A stretch of 64,000 bases of DNA from Brevibacillus fortis (GTDB taxonomy: Bacteria; Bacillota; Bacilli; Brevibacillales; Brevibacillaceae). Below the pieces are notes generated by a model, which made no database searches, had not been told where the DNA came from, and saw nothing but the letters and a program-made list of their open reading frames with translations. The translations under genes were made by a program, and so were the position numbers. Below are positions 33,243-44,000 of the stretch, in pieces (the first letter of the stretch is position 1; the number at the start of each line of letters is the position of its first letter). The DNA lies in assembly GCF_003013395.1 (NCBI RefSeq), contig NZ_PXZM01000023.1:248001-312000 (forward strand), written 5' to 3'.

Positions 33243-34475
33243 ATGAGGAGAAAATGGCTTGTATCTGTAATGATGATCGGACTATTGGCAACGACGGCTT
33301 GCAGCGAGCAACAACCTGCTGCGGCACCCCAGAAGGAAGTGAAGCATGTCGTCGTTGCACAAGTGAAGAAGGAGCAAGCCGTAACCGTCACGGAGCTGTC
33401 TGGTACGCTGGCTCCTTTGGAGGAAGCACTCGTCTCTTTTGAAGTCGGCGGTCGTATCGTGGAGATGAGCCGTAAAGAAGGAGACAAGGTCAAAGCAGGT
33501 GATGTACTCGCCCGCGTGAACGCCACAGATTACTCGCTCCAGGTTGCTTCGTCCAACGCTGCCATGCAGCAGAGTGCAGCAAATCTTAGCAAGGTAAACA
33601 ATGGGGCGAGAGAGCAAGAAGTGACGCAGGCGCGATTGCTGGTGGAGAAGGCAACGGTGGGTCTGCAAAAAATGCAGGATGATTTCAACCGGATTGAAAA
33701 GCTCTACCAGCAAAACGCCATCTCCAAGAGTGAGTATGAAAGTGCACAAAATGGACTGACGATTGCACAAAAAGATTTGCAAAATGCCCAGCAGTCCTAT
33801 TCGCTGGTTACCCAAGGGGCTCGTGCCGAAGACAAACAGTTGACGCAGGCTGTGTTCAATCAGACCGTTATCGCTAAAGAAGTGGCAGCCAATACGCTCG
33901 CAAAAACGCAGCTTCGCTCGCCGATTAACGGGACGATCATCGCCAAGCTCTCGTCTGCGGGCAATTTGGTCGGCTCAGGTACCCCTGTCTATCAAGTCGG
34001 CAACATCGACACTTTAAAAGTCGTATTGCCCGTTCCTGACCGTGAAATCTCTTCATGGAAAGTTGGCGAGACGATTTCCCTTGACCTGTATGGACAAAAA
34101 CGGGATGGCAAAGTGACAAAAATATTTCCTGCCACGAACCAAAGCACCGGAACGATTGGCGTAGAGGTCCAAATCGCCAACCAAGCTCGTGACTGGTTTG
34201 CTGGACAGGTGGTGAAAGCGACCAAAACGGTAACAGGGCAGGAAGGTGTCTACGTACCAGTAGAAGCAGTCATCAGCAGAGGAAAAGATGACGCGCATGT
34301 CTTCGTCAATGCAGGCGGAAAGGCTGTCAAAACAAGCGTAGTCGTCGGACAGATTGCCAGTGACAAGCTCGAGATTAAGAATGGACTAAAAGAAGGAGAC
34401 CAACTGATCGTCAAAGGGGTGGACCGTTTGTTTGACGGTGACCCAATCGAGGCGGCAGGAGGTACACAACCGTGA
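33243..34475 (+). CDS. RND efflux membrane-fusion (adaptor) lipoprotein
   Basis: A 410-residue HlyD/MFP-type adaptor. Signal and lipobox LATTAC (Cys20) tether it to the outer face of the membrane. The lipoyl halves (VGGRIVEMSRKEGDKVKAGDVLARV and TQLRSPINGTIIAKLSSAGNLV; landmarks RKEGDKVKAGD and LRSPINGTI) flank a coiled-coil hairpin (about 90-200), followed by beta-barrel and membrane-proximal domains. In a Gram-positive cell there is no outer membrane, so it probably helps the pump pass substrate through the envelope. GGCGGAGG precedes ATG; it overlaps the pump gene by 4 bases. Confidence 0.9.
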   Translation: MRRKWLVSVMMIGLLATTACSEQQPAAAPQKEVKHVVVAQVKKEQAVTVTELSGTLAPLEEALVSFEVGGRIVEMSRKEGDKVKAGDVLARVNATDYSLQVASSNAAMQQSAANLSKVNNGAREQEVTQARLLVEKATVGLQKMQDDFNRIEKLYQQNAISKSEYESAQNGLTIAQKDLQNAQQSYSLVTQGARAEDKQLTQAVFNQTVIAKEVAANTLAKTQLRSPINGTIIAKLSSAGNLVGSGTPVYQVGNIDTLKVVLPVPDREISSWKVGETISLDLYGQKRDGKVTKIFPATNQSTGTIGVEVQIANQARDWFAGQVVKATKTVTGQEGVYVPVEAVISRGKDDAHVFVNAGGKAVKTSVVVGQIASDKLEIKNGLKEGDQLIVKGVDRLFDGDPIEAAGGTQP

Positions 34476-37400
34476 TCAAGTACATCGTACAAAAACGCAA
34501 AATCACGCTCCTGTTTTTCACCATGATTGTACTTGTAGGCTCCCTCAGCTTTTTTCAGCAGCCCAAGCAAGAGTCGCCAGATATCATCATTAACCTGGCG
34601 ACGATTACGACAATTTACCCGGGAGCTTCGCCGGAAAAGGTCGAGCAGGCCGTTACGAAAAAGCTGGAAGAAAAAATCAATGAATTACAGGGACTCAATT
34701 ATATTTCTTCTTCGTCTTCCCTCGGGGTCTCTTTTATCATGGTGGAAACAAAGAGCGATGTAGACCCGAAGCAAAAATGGGATGAATTGCGGAAGAAGGT
34801 AAAGGACGCAGAAGCAGATCTGCCAGCCGATGCGAAACAGCCGATTATTAATGATGATTTAAACCGTACATTTGTCCAATCGTTTGCGGTTACCGCTGAC
34901 ACGCGTGAGGAATTGTACAGCATGCGTACCATGCTGAAATCGTGGAAAGAACAGCTGCGAACGATTCCGAACGTAGCGGATGTATTGGTGGAAGGACTTC
35001 CGGAGCAGGAAGTCCACATCGAGGTGGATACGCAAAAGCTGAGCCAGTACGGGATCACGTGGAGCCAGGTGATGATGGCCGTCAAAAAGGAAAATGAAAA
35101 AATTCCGCTTGGCGACCTGACCACAGAAAAACGGACCTACCAGCTCAAGCTGGCGGAAAATACAGATGTTGAAGAACTGAACAAAGTCATCATCTCCCGT
35201 TCAAAAGAGGGCTTCCCGATTTATTTGAAGGACATCGGATCGGTCAAAATGGCGACGGAGACGGTTAAAACGACTTCGTATTTCAATGGAAAGCCTTCGA
35301 TTACGATCAGCGTCAATGCGGAGACGGGCAGTGATGTGCCGTCCTTGCAGAAGCGTGTAGACGAGATGATGGTCACCTTGGATAAAACACTTCCGGCAGG
35401 GGCCGAGAGACACTCGATTTATAGTCAAAATGAACGCGTGGATGAGCTTTTTAGCGACCTTACCCGGGAAATGATGATTGCTATCGTCGCTGTTTTGGTG
35501 GTGTGCGCGCTTGGATTGAACCTGATCACATCGCTGGTAGTAGCGATGGCGATTCCGATTTCTTTGGCAGTGGGACTCATGTTCCTGCCTTCTCTGGGTA
35601 TTTCACTCAACATGATCTCGATCGTTTCCTTGATTATTGTGCTTGGTATTTTGGTCGATGACGCTGTGGTAGTGAATGACAACATTGAGCGGAGACTGTC
35701 TGTACTGGGCGAAAAACCGCTAGCTGCGGCCGTTAATGGCGCCAAGGAAGTATCGATTTCGATCACGACGGCTACGCTGGCTACGATTGCGTCGTTCGCC
35801 CCGTTGATGTTTCTTAGCGGCAACGTTGGTCAGTTCATTCGCCCAGTTCCAGCGATTATTTCCATGACGATGCTGGCGTCGATGGTCATGTCACTGACGA
35901 TCATCCCGATCTTTCGCCAGTGGTATGAGCAACGGAGAAAAGCTGGCGTAGAGGGTTATCGCAAGCCCGCTGGACTGTTGGGGAAACAATTGCTCCAGCT
36001 GACCAAGTGGTATGCGAGCAAGCTCATGCCGAGAATTTTGAAGCGTCCGCTCTTGGCGGGAATGATTGGGGTATTGATCGGAACGGCGGCATATGGATTG
36101 ATACCGCTCACTCCGGTGGAATTGTTCCCGAACGATGATCGTCCTCAGTTTCTCATCGATATTCGTCTCCCAGTGGGCAACAGTCTGGAGGCAACAGACA
36201 GAGTGGTGCGTGGGACATCGGATTGGGTATTGAAGCAGCCAGGGATCGAGACGGTATCTGCGTATGCGGGTAACAGCGCTCCGAAAATGTTTGGGGGCGA
36301 TACAGGTGCCGGAAGTGGCATTACCGTCGGCCAACTCGTCGTTCGCTATAATGAAAAAGAGACAACACTCGAAAATATGCTGGAGCCGTGGACGGAGGAA
36401 TTCAAAAAGCTGTTTCCGGAAGCGAGTATCCTACCGAAGCAGCTGGAGGCAGGTCCTCCGGTAGGCAAACCAGTCGTGATTCGTTTGTACGGAGAGGATA
36501 TTGAGACACTGCGCTCTCTTTCCGCACAAGTGAAAGACAAGGTTGCTGGTTTAGCAGGAACGTACAATGTGCAAGACGATTTCGGGGTAGAGCGCTACAC
36601 CTTGGAATTTGTCGTCAATAAAGAACTGATGGAGCAAAAGCTCGTCAATTACACGGACTTGTCCACGACATTGCGTCTGGTGAGTGAAGGCATCACCGTC
36701 AGCGAGTTTGACACAGGTTCAGAGCTAGTAGATATGAAGCTGTTCTTACAAAAAGGCGAGGAAGACCCTGCCTTGCTGTTCCAACGACTCAGTATCGCAA
36801 ATGCACGGGGTGAGCTAATTCCGCTGTCACAGCTCGCGGAAGTAAAACCGACCTTCAGCACACAGACGATCCCGCACCGTGACTTGTCGCGGAGCGTGAC
36901 AGTTACCAGTGATTTGAAAGACCGAACTGCGACAGAAGTGATGGCAGAGATCAAGCCGATGCTCGATAGCATGTCCTTGCCGGAAGGCTATCGCTATGAA
37001 ATTGGTGGCGAGACTTCCGAGCAGACCGATATTTTTATCGACATGGGCAAACTCTCGATCCTTGTCGTATTCCTGATCCTGATTTTGATTGCGATGCAAT
37101 TCTACTCCTTAACCATTCCTGTACTGGTTACGAGTACGATTTACCTCGCCGTAGCGGGTAGCTTGATTGGCTTATTCGTTACGCAGACGCCGCTTGGCTT
37201 TATGACGATGATGGGGATTATTGCTTTGGCGGGTATCGTGGTGCGTAACGGGATCGTTTTGATCGAGTTCATCGAGGAGGCACGCCATACAGGCATGGAG
37301 CTCAAGCAGGCGGTTATTTCTGCGTGCGAGGCGCGACTGCGGCCGATTCTCTTGACCTCGCTCACAGCCATTGCAGGTATGATGCCGCTGGCCATTTCTG

Positions 37401-37582
37401 GTGATGTCTTGTTCAAACCGCTGGCGGTCACTATTATTTCCGGTTTGGCGTTTTCGACGCTGTTGACCTTGATCGTCGTACCGTCCTTCTATACGGTACT
37501 GACGCAGCGCAAGATCAAAAAGCTGGCGAAAAAAGCAGCCAAGCGCCCGGATTTGTATGGACCGGAGGCGGAAACTTTGTAG
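34472..37582 (+). CDS. RND-superfamily efflux transporter (AcrB/SwrC-like)
   Basis: A 1036-residue proton-driven pump with 12 predicted helices and two large extracellular loops. The first helix (ITLLFFTMIVLVGSLSFF) and conserved blocks GASPEKVEQAV, GILVDDAVVVNDNIERR in helix 4 (the proton-relay Asp pair) and GIIALAGIVVRNGIVLIEF in helix 10 region identify the HAE family. B. subtilis SwrC, which exports surfactin, is the nearest well-known Gram-positive type; substrate here is unknown. GTG start (34472) overlaps the adaptor stop (GTGA) with AGGAGG 9 bases before it. Confidence 0.93.
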   Translation: MIKYIVQKRKITLLFFTMIVLVGSLSFFQQPKQESPDIIINLATITTIYPGASPEKVEQAVTKKLEEKINELQGLNYISSSSSLGVSFIMVETKSDVDPKQKWDELRKKVKDAEADLPADAKQPIINDDLNRTFVQSFAVTADTREELYSMRTMLKSWKEQLRTIPNVADVLVEGLPEQEVHIEVDTQKLSQYGITWSQVMMAVKKENEKIPLGDLTTEKRTYQLKLAENTDVEELNKVIISRSKEGFPIYLKDIGSVKMATETVKTTSYFNGKPSITISVNAETGSDVPSLQKRVDEMMVTLDKTLPAGAERHSIYSQNERVDELFSDLTREMMIAIVAVLVVCALGLNLITSLVVAMAIPISLAVGLMFLPSLGISLNMISIVSLIIVLGILVDDAVVVNDNIERRLSVLGEKPLAAAVNGAKEVSISITTATLATIASFAPLMFLSGNVGQFIRPVPAIISMTMLASMVMSLTIIPIFRQWYEQRRKAGVEGYRKPAGLLGKQLLQLTKWYASKLMPRILKRPLLAGMIGVLIGTAAYGLIPLTPVELFPNDDRPQFLIDIRLPVGNSLEATDRVVRGTSDWVLKQPGIETVSAYAGNSAPKMFGGDTGAGSGITVGQLVVRYNEKETTLENMLEPWTEEFKKLFPEASILPKQLEAGPPVGKPVVIRLYGEDIETLRSLSAQVKDKVAGLAGTYNVQDDFGVERYTLEFVVNKELMEQKLVNYTDLSTTLRLVSEGITVSEFDTGSELVDMKLFLQKGEEDPALLFQRLSIANARGELIPLSQLAEVKPTFSTQTIPHRDLSRSVTVTSDLKDRTATEVMAEIKPMLDSMSLPEGYRYEIGGETSEQTDIFIDMGKLSILVVFLILILIAMQFYSLTIPVLVTSTIYLAVAGSLIGLFVTQTPLGFMTMMGIIALAGIVVRNGIVLIEFIEEARHTGMELKQAVISACEARLRPILLTSLTAIAGMMPLAISGDVLFKPLAVTIISGLAFSTLLTLIVVPSFYTVLTQRKIKKLAKKAAKRPDLYGPEAETL

Positions 37583-37589
37583 GTTTGAG

Positions 37590-37633
37590 AGCAGCGACGA
37601 CCTTTTAGGAGGTTCGTCGCTGTTACTTTTTTC
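37590..37633 (+). terminator. Terminator of the efflux operon
   Basis: AGCAGCGACGACC / AGGTTCGTCGCTGTT followed by ACTTTTTT. Confidence 0.88.
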
Positions 37634-37717
37634 TCTCTACCCTGTCGTATGATATGATAGAATCAAAATTCACTGTCAGTAATAGAGAGAACGCAGTACA
37701 GGAAGGGAGTGTCCAGG

Positions 37718-39013
37718 ATGCAACAGCCACAGCTTCTTCATGAAGAAAAGGTATTCAAAGACCCTGTTCACCGCTATGTCCATGTGCGGGACAAATTCAT
37801 TTGGGATTTGATCAACTCGGCAGAATTCCAACGTTTGCGCAGAGTCAGGCAACTGGGCACCAGCTTTTTTACGTTTCACGGTGGGGAGCATAGCCGCTTT
37901 AACCACTCGCTTGGCGTGTATGAACTGATGCGCAGGATTTTGGAGACGTTCGAAGGCCGTATTCAGTTGACCTATGAGGAAAAGCTGCTGTGCCTATGTG
38001 CGGCTTTGCTCCACGATGTGGGCCACGGTCCGTTTTCCCATTCGTTTGAAAAGGTGTTCAAGTACCACCACGAGGATTGGACGCGCGCCATTTTGCTCGG
38101 AGATACGCAAATCAACCGAATTCTTCGTCGTTTTGATGAGAGCTTCCCGAAGAAATTGGCAGAAGTGATTAATAAGACATATGACAATAAACTGATCGTC
38201 AGCCTGATCTCCAGCCAGCTCGATGCTGATCGGATGGATTACTTGCTGCGCGATGCCTACTATACGGGCGTCAATTACGGCAATTTTGAGATTGAGCGAA
38301 TCTTGCGTGTCATGCGGCCGCAGGAGGATGGCATTGTGTTTAAGTTCAGCGGGATGCATGCCGTCGAGGACTACATCATGTCCCGCTATCAAATGTACTG
38401 GCAGGTCTATTTTCATCCCGTGACACGCAGTGCCGAAGTAATCTTGTGCAAAATTTTTCAACGGGCGAAGCTTTTGTTCTCTCAAGGCTATCCGTTCATG
38501 CAGGAGCCTGTCATGCTGCTTCCTTTCTTGCAAGAAAAGGTAGAGCTCGCTGACTATTTGGCGCTCGATGAGTCGATTATTCTTTTCTATATGCAGCTAT
38601 GGCGCAGAGAGCAAGATCCGGTGTTGAAAGATTTGTGCGGCCGTTTTTTGGACAGGAATCTCTTTAAATACGTCGAATATAATCCGAGGGATTTTCGCTT
38701 GCTGTCTGAGCTCAAAGAACTATTTCAATCTGCCGGAATTGATCCGATGTATTATTTGGAGGTAGACACGACCTCCGATCTTCCGTATGATTTTTACCGT
38801 GCCGGAGAAGAAGAGGAGCGCATTCCGATTATGCTCCAAATGCCTTCAGGCGAACTGGTCGAGCTGTCACAGAAGTCAGAGATTGTACAGGCCATTAGCG
38901 GAAAGCGGCGTTTTGATTACAAGCTGTACTTTCCATTGGATAAAATCATGGCTTTGCCGGGGGATCTCTCCCGTAAGATTCGAGAACGTCTGGGAGTGAT
39001 GGAGGATGCTTAA
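37718..39013 (+). CDS. HD-domain phosphohydrolase (YwfO-like)
   Basis: A 431-residue HD-superfamily metal-dependent phosphohydrolase, similar to B. subtilis YwfO and to dNTP triphosphohydrolases/SAMHD1-like proteins. HD signature: RFNHSLGVYELM (His), LLHDVGHGPFSHSFE (HD) and SQLDADRMDYLLRD (Asp). ATG 37718 is chosen with GGAAGGGAG 8 bases upstream; the GTG 37709 overlaps this site. The ywgA gene overlaps its 3' end, as these two are linked in B. subtilis. Confidence 0.9.
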   Translation: MQQPQLLHEEKVFKDPVHRYVHVRDKFIWDLINSAEFQRLRRVRQLGTSFFTFHGGEHSRFNHSLGVYELMRRILETFEGRIQLTYEEKLLCLCAALLHDVGHGPFSHSFEKVFKYHHEDWTRAILLGDTQINRILRRFDESFPKKLAEVINKTYDNKLIVSLISSQLDADRMDYLLRDAYYTGVNYGNFEIERILRVMRPQEDGIVFKFSGMHAVEDYIMSRYQMYWQVYFHPVTRSAEVILCKIFQRAKLLFSQGYPFMQEPVMLLPFLQEKVELADYLALDESIILFYMQLWRREQDPVLKDLCGRFLDRNLFKYVEYNPRDFRLLSELKELFQSAGIDPMYYLEVDTTSDLPYDFYRAGEEEERIPIMLQMPSGELVELSQKSEIVQAISGKRRFDYKLYFPLDKIMALPGDLSRKIRERLGVMEDA

Positions 39014-39536
39014 TCGTCACGCCAAGATCATACGCCTGATTGAGATAGTCGGCGAAGTGAGCGGGCGAAAAAAATTGCAGAAGATGGTGTACATAGGAAA
39101 ACATCTGGAGATGGATTTCGATGAGCGCTACGAGTTTCACATGTACGGCCCATATTCGGAGGAACTGACGCTCAGAGTCGATGAGCTGTGCAACATGGGG
39201 CTTCTGGATGAGCAAATGGAGAGTAAAGGTGCCATTCATATGTATCGTTATTCTTTGAACGAAACCGGTCATGATTTTCTCAAGTTTCATGAGGTTGACT
39301 TCGGTAGTGGAGAACGTGCGATTTTGCGTATGAACGAGGAGAATTCCCGTTTTCTCGAGCTGGTGTCTACGATTCTGTATTTCAACCACCTGCCGTATGA
39401 GGAAATGAAGGGCAAAATCTTTACGTTTAAGAGCAAGCAGCGCTACACTGAAGAGGAGATTCAAAAAGGTCAGGCGTTTATTGAAGAACTGCGTGCGCTG
39501 ATGAAGGAAGACGGCGGCACTGCACTTGAGCAATAG
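39006..39536 (+). CDS. YwgA-family protein
   Basis: A 176-residue conserved protein of unknown function, like B. subtilis YwgA. The N-terminal RLIEIVGEVSGRKKLQKMVYIGKHL and FHMYGPYSEEL resemble the Panacea/YwgA type winged-helix-like fold found in several conserved proteins. It overlaps the 3' end of the HD gene by 8 bases, so the two are coupled. Confidence 0.85.
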   Translation: MLNRHAKIIRLIEIVGEVSGRKKLQKMVYIGKHLEMDFDERYEFHMYGPYSEELTLRVDELCNMGLLDEQMESKGAIHMYRYSLNETGHDFLKFHEVDFGSGERAILRMNEENSRFLELVSTILYFNHLPYEEMKGKIFTFKSKQRYTEEEIQKGQAFIEELRALMKEDGGTALEQ

Positions 39537-39560
39537 GGAACATCATACGAGAACAAGCAC

Positions 39561-39637
39561 GGCGTACGAACTTGCAAGAGTTGTGGTACGTCTTTTTTTT
39601 ATCCATGTCAGCCAGTCCAATGGGGCTGGCTTTTTTT
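39561..39637 (+). terminator. Two tandem terminators after ywgA
   Basis: GGCGTAC...GTACGTC + TTTTTTTT (39561-39600), then AGCCAG...CTGGCT + TTTTTT (39610-39637). Two strong stops in 80 bases isolate the following membrane/surface genes. Confidence 0.88.
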
Positions 39638-39725
39638 GTCTCAGATTGGAGCTGCATAATACGGGCATCGTTCTTTGACAAGTACATAGGTATGAAACAT
39701 TTTGATTAGCGAAAGGGAGATGGAC

Positions 39726-40100
39726 TTGAGTAGAATCAAGCAATGGTGGCTGTGGATCGCTCTCGGTGCTGTTATTTTTGCCGTCGGTATAAGTGCGTGG
39801 GGTACAGCCAGTGCGCATGAAGTAAGAGTGGTGTACGTCTATAGTGATAGCTGCGGATATTGTACGGAGTTTGGCCCGACCTTCGAGAGAGTCGTGAAGG
39901 CGTATCCACCGGAAATGATCCAACGACTGAATATCCATAAGCAGAAAGAGCTGGATGAAGCATCGCGCCTCGGTGCAGAGGCAACCCCCACTGTTTTTGT
40001 CGTCGAAAAAGGTAAGGTGGTCGACAAGCTGGAAGGAGCCGTTCCCGAGAATATGTTGCGAAGTTTTTTGCAAAGGAACCTAGAACAGACTCTATCTTAA
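39726..40100 (+). CDS. Membrane-anchored thioredoxin-like protein
   Basis: A 124-residue protein with an N-terminal membrane anchor (WWLWIALGAVIFAVGISAW) and an extracytoplasmic thioredoxin fold. The redox motif is C43-G-Y-C46 in YVYSDSCGYCTEF and the cis-proline lies in EATPTVFVV. TTG 39726 is chosen with GAAAGGGAG at 6 bases; the ATG at 39720 directly touches that site. It probably reduces or oxidises cysteines of exported proteins. Confidence 0.8.
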   Translation: MSRIKQWWLWIALGAVIFAVGISAWGTASAHEVRVVYVYSDSCGYCTEFGPTFERVVKAYPPEMIQRLNIHKQKELDEASRLGAEATPTVFVVEKGKVVDKLEGAVPENMLRSFLQRNLEQTLS

Positions 40101-40145
40101 AATGGATAATATAGGTAAAATATCCGGTAAAGAGGGGGTCGTTCC

Positions 40146-41030
40146 ATGAACAAACGTGCAATGATGTCATACCTACTAGCATCTGTCCTTGCAATGGCAG
40201 GGTTTACTGGAGTTGCTGACAATCATATCGTGCAAGCTGCTGCACCAGAGAAGGATTACGCATCACATCCAGCAAAGGCAGCCATTGAATTTGGTGTACA
40301 GAAGAAATATTTATGGCTGGATAGCAAGGGGAACTTTTATCCGAATAGTCAAATGACGCAAGGGCAGTTTATCGCGAGTTTAGTAGCCATTCGCGGTTTG
40401 AAGGAGGGAGCCCCCGTACCGCAGCTCCCAGCAGGGCACTGGGCGAAGACGAGCTATGAGAAGGCGCAGAAAGCGGGGATTTTGGATAATGTGAAGATTG
40501 ATCCAAACCGTTTACTGACTAAAGAAGAAACAGCATTGCTTGTTTTTAATACGTGGAAGCCATATAGAGGTGAAAAAAGCCCGAATCTAACTAATACTGG
40601 TGCGTTGGTTACTTGGGGATGGATGAAGCCAGCACCAAAAGGACAACCAAAGTTCCGCGAGGATTTACCACTACTTCGAAGTGATGCTGCTGAAATTTTG
40701 CAATTCATGTGGCAGGATAAATGGCAACTCGAGCAAGGTAGACAATATGCAGATGAATTCCATAAAAGTTTGAAAGTGGTAAATGGAAAAATTACAGGAA
40801 AAGTCCCAAAAGGGGACGGTAACTTTATGATTAGAGCAATGTTTATTACTAACGGTGATGGAAGAAATGGATTCTTAAATAATGAGTCGTTCTCAGTTCC
40901 TGTTAGTACAGTAAATTCCCTTTCTTTCGAAGTAATCAACTCAAAAGACTCAGGAATAGCAGGTGGGTATTGGTATCCCCAACTCCCTAAGCTTGACCGT
41001 GAAAATAGAACACAAAAATTCTATCGCTAG
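40146..41030 (+). CDS. Secreted SLH-like surface protein
   Basis: A 294-residue exported protein. Signal peptide (MMSYLLASVLAMAGFTGVA..VQAAA) followed by two to three SLH-like repeats (AIEFGVQKKYLWLDSKGNFYPNSQMTQGQFIASLVAI; GHWAKTSYEKAQKAGIL; landmarks FYPNSQMTQGQF and AGHWAKTSYEKA) and a beta-type C-terminus of unknown family. GTAAAGAGGGGGTC precedes ATG. Only 14 bases separate it from the following 1329-residue gene, so they are one operon and may form one surface complex. Confidence 0.8.
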   Translation: MNKRAMMSYLLASVLAMAGFTGVADNHIVQAAAPEKDYASHPAKAAIEFGVQKKYLWLDSKGNFYPNSQMTQGQFIASLVAIRGLKEGAPVPQLPAGHWAKTSYEKAQKAGILDNVKIDPNRLLTKEETALLVFNTWKPYRGEKSPNLTNTGALVTWGWMKPAPKGQPKFREDLPLLRSDAAEILQFMWQDKWQLEQGRQYADEFHKSLKVVNGKITGKVPKGDGNFMIRAMFITNGDGRNGFLNNESFSVPVSTVNSLSFEVINSKDSGIAGGYWYPQLPKLDRENRTQKFYR

Positions 41031-41044
41031 TTGAGGGTACTAAT

Positions 41045-44000
41045 ATGAATAATAAAATGTACAAGCACAGAAAAGCTTTTTTTTCTGTGCTCTCTTTCTG
41101 CCTTTTGATAGGATTGATCGGTATGCATCCACTGACTACTGAGGCTGCACCCAATTTACATGGAATCAAAATCGCGAGTATTGATTCCTACAAGCGACTT
41201 GCGCCTAAAAACGGGTTCGACACAGTTTATATCCAAACGATACCTGGAAGACTGGGGGCGTCAATAGCCCAAATAGAGGTTGATAGAAGTATTGATGGAC
41301 AGAAAGTATTGTTATTTTCTGATGTAGATGAAAATGCAGATAAAGGGTGGTACTTCGTAGATAAGTCCGAAGCTTATTATTGGATCAATCGTTTTGGAGG
41401 AAACCCCAACTTTATTCTCGGTGGTTCTGCTAATGTGTACAGTAAAGAAGTTGCTAATCTAACTAATCATAGTAGTCCACCATACCAATCCTACAATCTC
41501 GCAGAATTGGCTGCCACATCAGGTGGTGCAGGCTATACAAAAGGAGACAACCTTGTCCCAGATGGAATTGGTGGATATAAATCCGTAGGACATGTACGCA
41601 CAACCCCACAGCCCACCGGCAGCATCACCACCGACAAAACCAAATACAACCTCAACGAAACAGTTGAGATCCATGCAAATGCCACGGACTTTTCTTACTA
41701 TGACCGCGGCATTTTTGTATGGTCTTTAAATGTGATCAACAAGACAACAGGACGTGGATACAAAAGCATCTTATCTAATCAAAAATTCAACGATCCAAGC
41801 ACGGCAATTCCCAAGGTAAGCGAGACAAGCAGTCCCCCAGGCTACAAGTGGACCTATACGAATACAGCATATAAACCAACGGAACCGGGCGTCTATGAGG
41901 TGTCGCTAACAGTCACTGACCTGCATCAAAGGAGCCGCCAAGGATCAAGCAGCATAAGCGTTTCCACACCGTACACAGCACAATTCACGGTAGGCGATGT
42001 AACCCCACCGGAAAAGCCAGACCCCGAAAAGCCTGACCCAGGTCCAGCATGTTCAATTGGGTCGACAAAAACCAAACTGAACATTCAAGTCGTTGGCGAT
42101 AAGGATATAAAAGACCACAATGCTGTTGCAAGCGGAGGTTCAGATATCCCTGTCGAAAAAAATGCCGAAATCACTCTTTATGCCAATAAACCAGGAAAAT
42201 ACACAATGAATGGCTATGACTTGAAGCCTGGAGCGGATGGGAATCGGAAGGTCGCAACAGGAAGTGTGGGTAGCTCCGGACGGGTAAAAGTCGTCTACAT
42301 CAGTGATGATGGAACTGAATGCTGGGAGAAATATTTGAGAGTCGAGTCGCCAGACGGTGAAGACTCATGCCCCATCGTTACCCTGTCGGCATCTGCAGTA
42401 AGAAACGGTGAAACAATTGAGATTATGCCGTTCGACACACTTACGTTTCGAGCCAAATACAAGACCAAATCCGGTGATAGCTCGGAAGCGTTGCTCAAGT
42501 GGGACGTATCTCTTCCGAACGGAAAAATCTATACCTTGCCGGTTCAGGAAAATGACAATGGCAGATGGGGTCCCTATCCTTCCTCCAGCTTAAAGCTTCC
42601 GTACGAGAATGTTCATAACCCGTATCATTTTCAATTCGAGCGCGGAAAAACGTACAAACTGAAGCTAAACTTTGATGGGACAAAGTGGAGGGAGCGACCT
42701 GAATGCAATTGGGAAATCACGATCGTCGTAAAAGATGCTTCCTGCACAATTGCTGATCAAAAAAAGGTGGCGTTTTTGGTGCATAGCGAACCACCTCTGC
42801 CATTTTCTCCTGAAGGGGAGGGCATGAATGGATCAGCCAGCTCAGGATTTACACTGAAAGACCCCATATACATCAAGTACTTTACGGAGACTGGAGATCA
42901 ATACGATACCAATCTATCGTTTTCCTCGAAGGTATCTGGTACTTGGTATTGGAAGAGCTCTAGAGGAAAAACAGCGTTAACGGACAAGCTTGCGGCGGGC
43001 GAGCAATTCAGGCTCATGTTGCCAGCAAGCGTAGATGTTGGTGATGAAATCGTACTGCTGTTCGAGTCTGAGACGGGCTGCACGGGTGAGGTACGATTCA
43101 CCATTGAATCTGACCAAAAATGTTGGGATATTCTAGCGTCAGTAGAAATCGATCGAAACAACCAAAAGTGGAGTAAGGATATTCAACGTGGTGAAACAAT
43201 TGAAATAGCAGCAGATGAGATTCCAGACAAGCATCGGTTTCGGATGTTTTTGTCGGATGATAGTCACTTTTCTATGAGATGGTTCGACCCAGCGACCGGC
43301 TCCTGGGAAAGAAAGCGAAACGGAAAATCACTCGATAGCTCAAACAACTCCACAAATAGTCACTGGGTGTATTTCCCCAGGGACGAAAATGATCTTCTTT
43401 TAGAAGGGCTGTACAAGGTGCAATTTTATTCAACACAGAGTGACGGATGCGATGGTCATTTTTTTGTGCAAATCGGCAAAGGCGATCCAAAACCGGATGG
43501 AGAGAATTTGCTTATTGTGAAATCGAGCTTTCAAATTGATCCGAAGAGCCCTCAAGCGGCAGGAACCGATGCGAAAATTACATTCAACGTGAAGAATGCC
43601 GGGAAATTCATGCATGATACGAAATTGGCTGTTCGCTGGGCTAGCTCAGAAAAGGAAACCAGTTTGGACGTGAATGAATTCAAGCCGGGTGAGGTACGTA
43701 AGATCACGGTTCCGACGAAGTATCCGCAAAAATCCGAGGATTTTATCGCCCATATCAACCCTGCGAAATCGATGCCGGAAAATGAGACGATCTGGACGGA
43801 CAATCGTGCGACTTGGCCAGTGAAGATTGTCGGTGGCGAAGTTCCCGATCCGCCTGGTGGTGGAGGCGATTTCGATGGCGGTGAAATTGGCTTAGAGATT
43901 TATGACAGTGATCGTCGACAGCTACAAAAACTGCCGCTACATGTAGATGGCGTGTGGGAACGAGAGCCTGCTACGATTCGCGTGGTCATTGATCAGACGA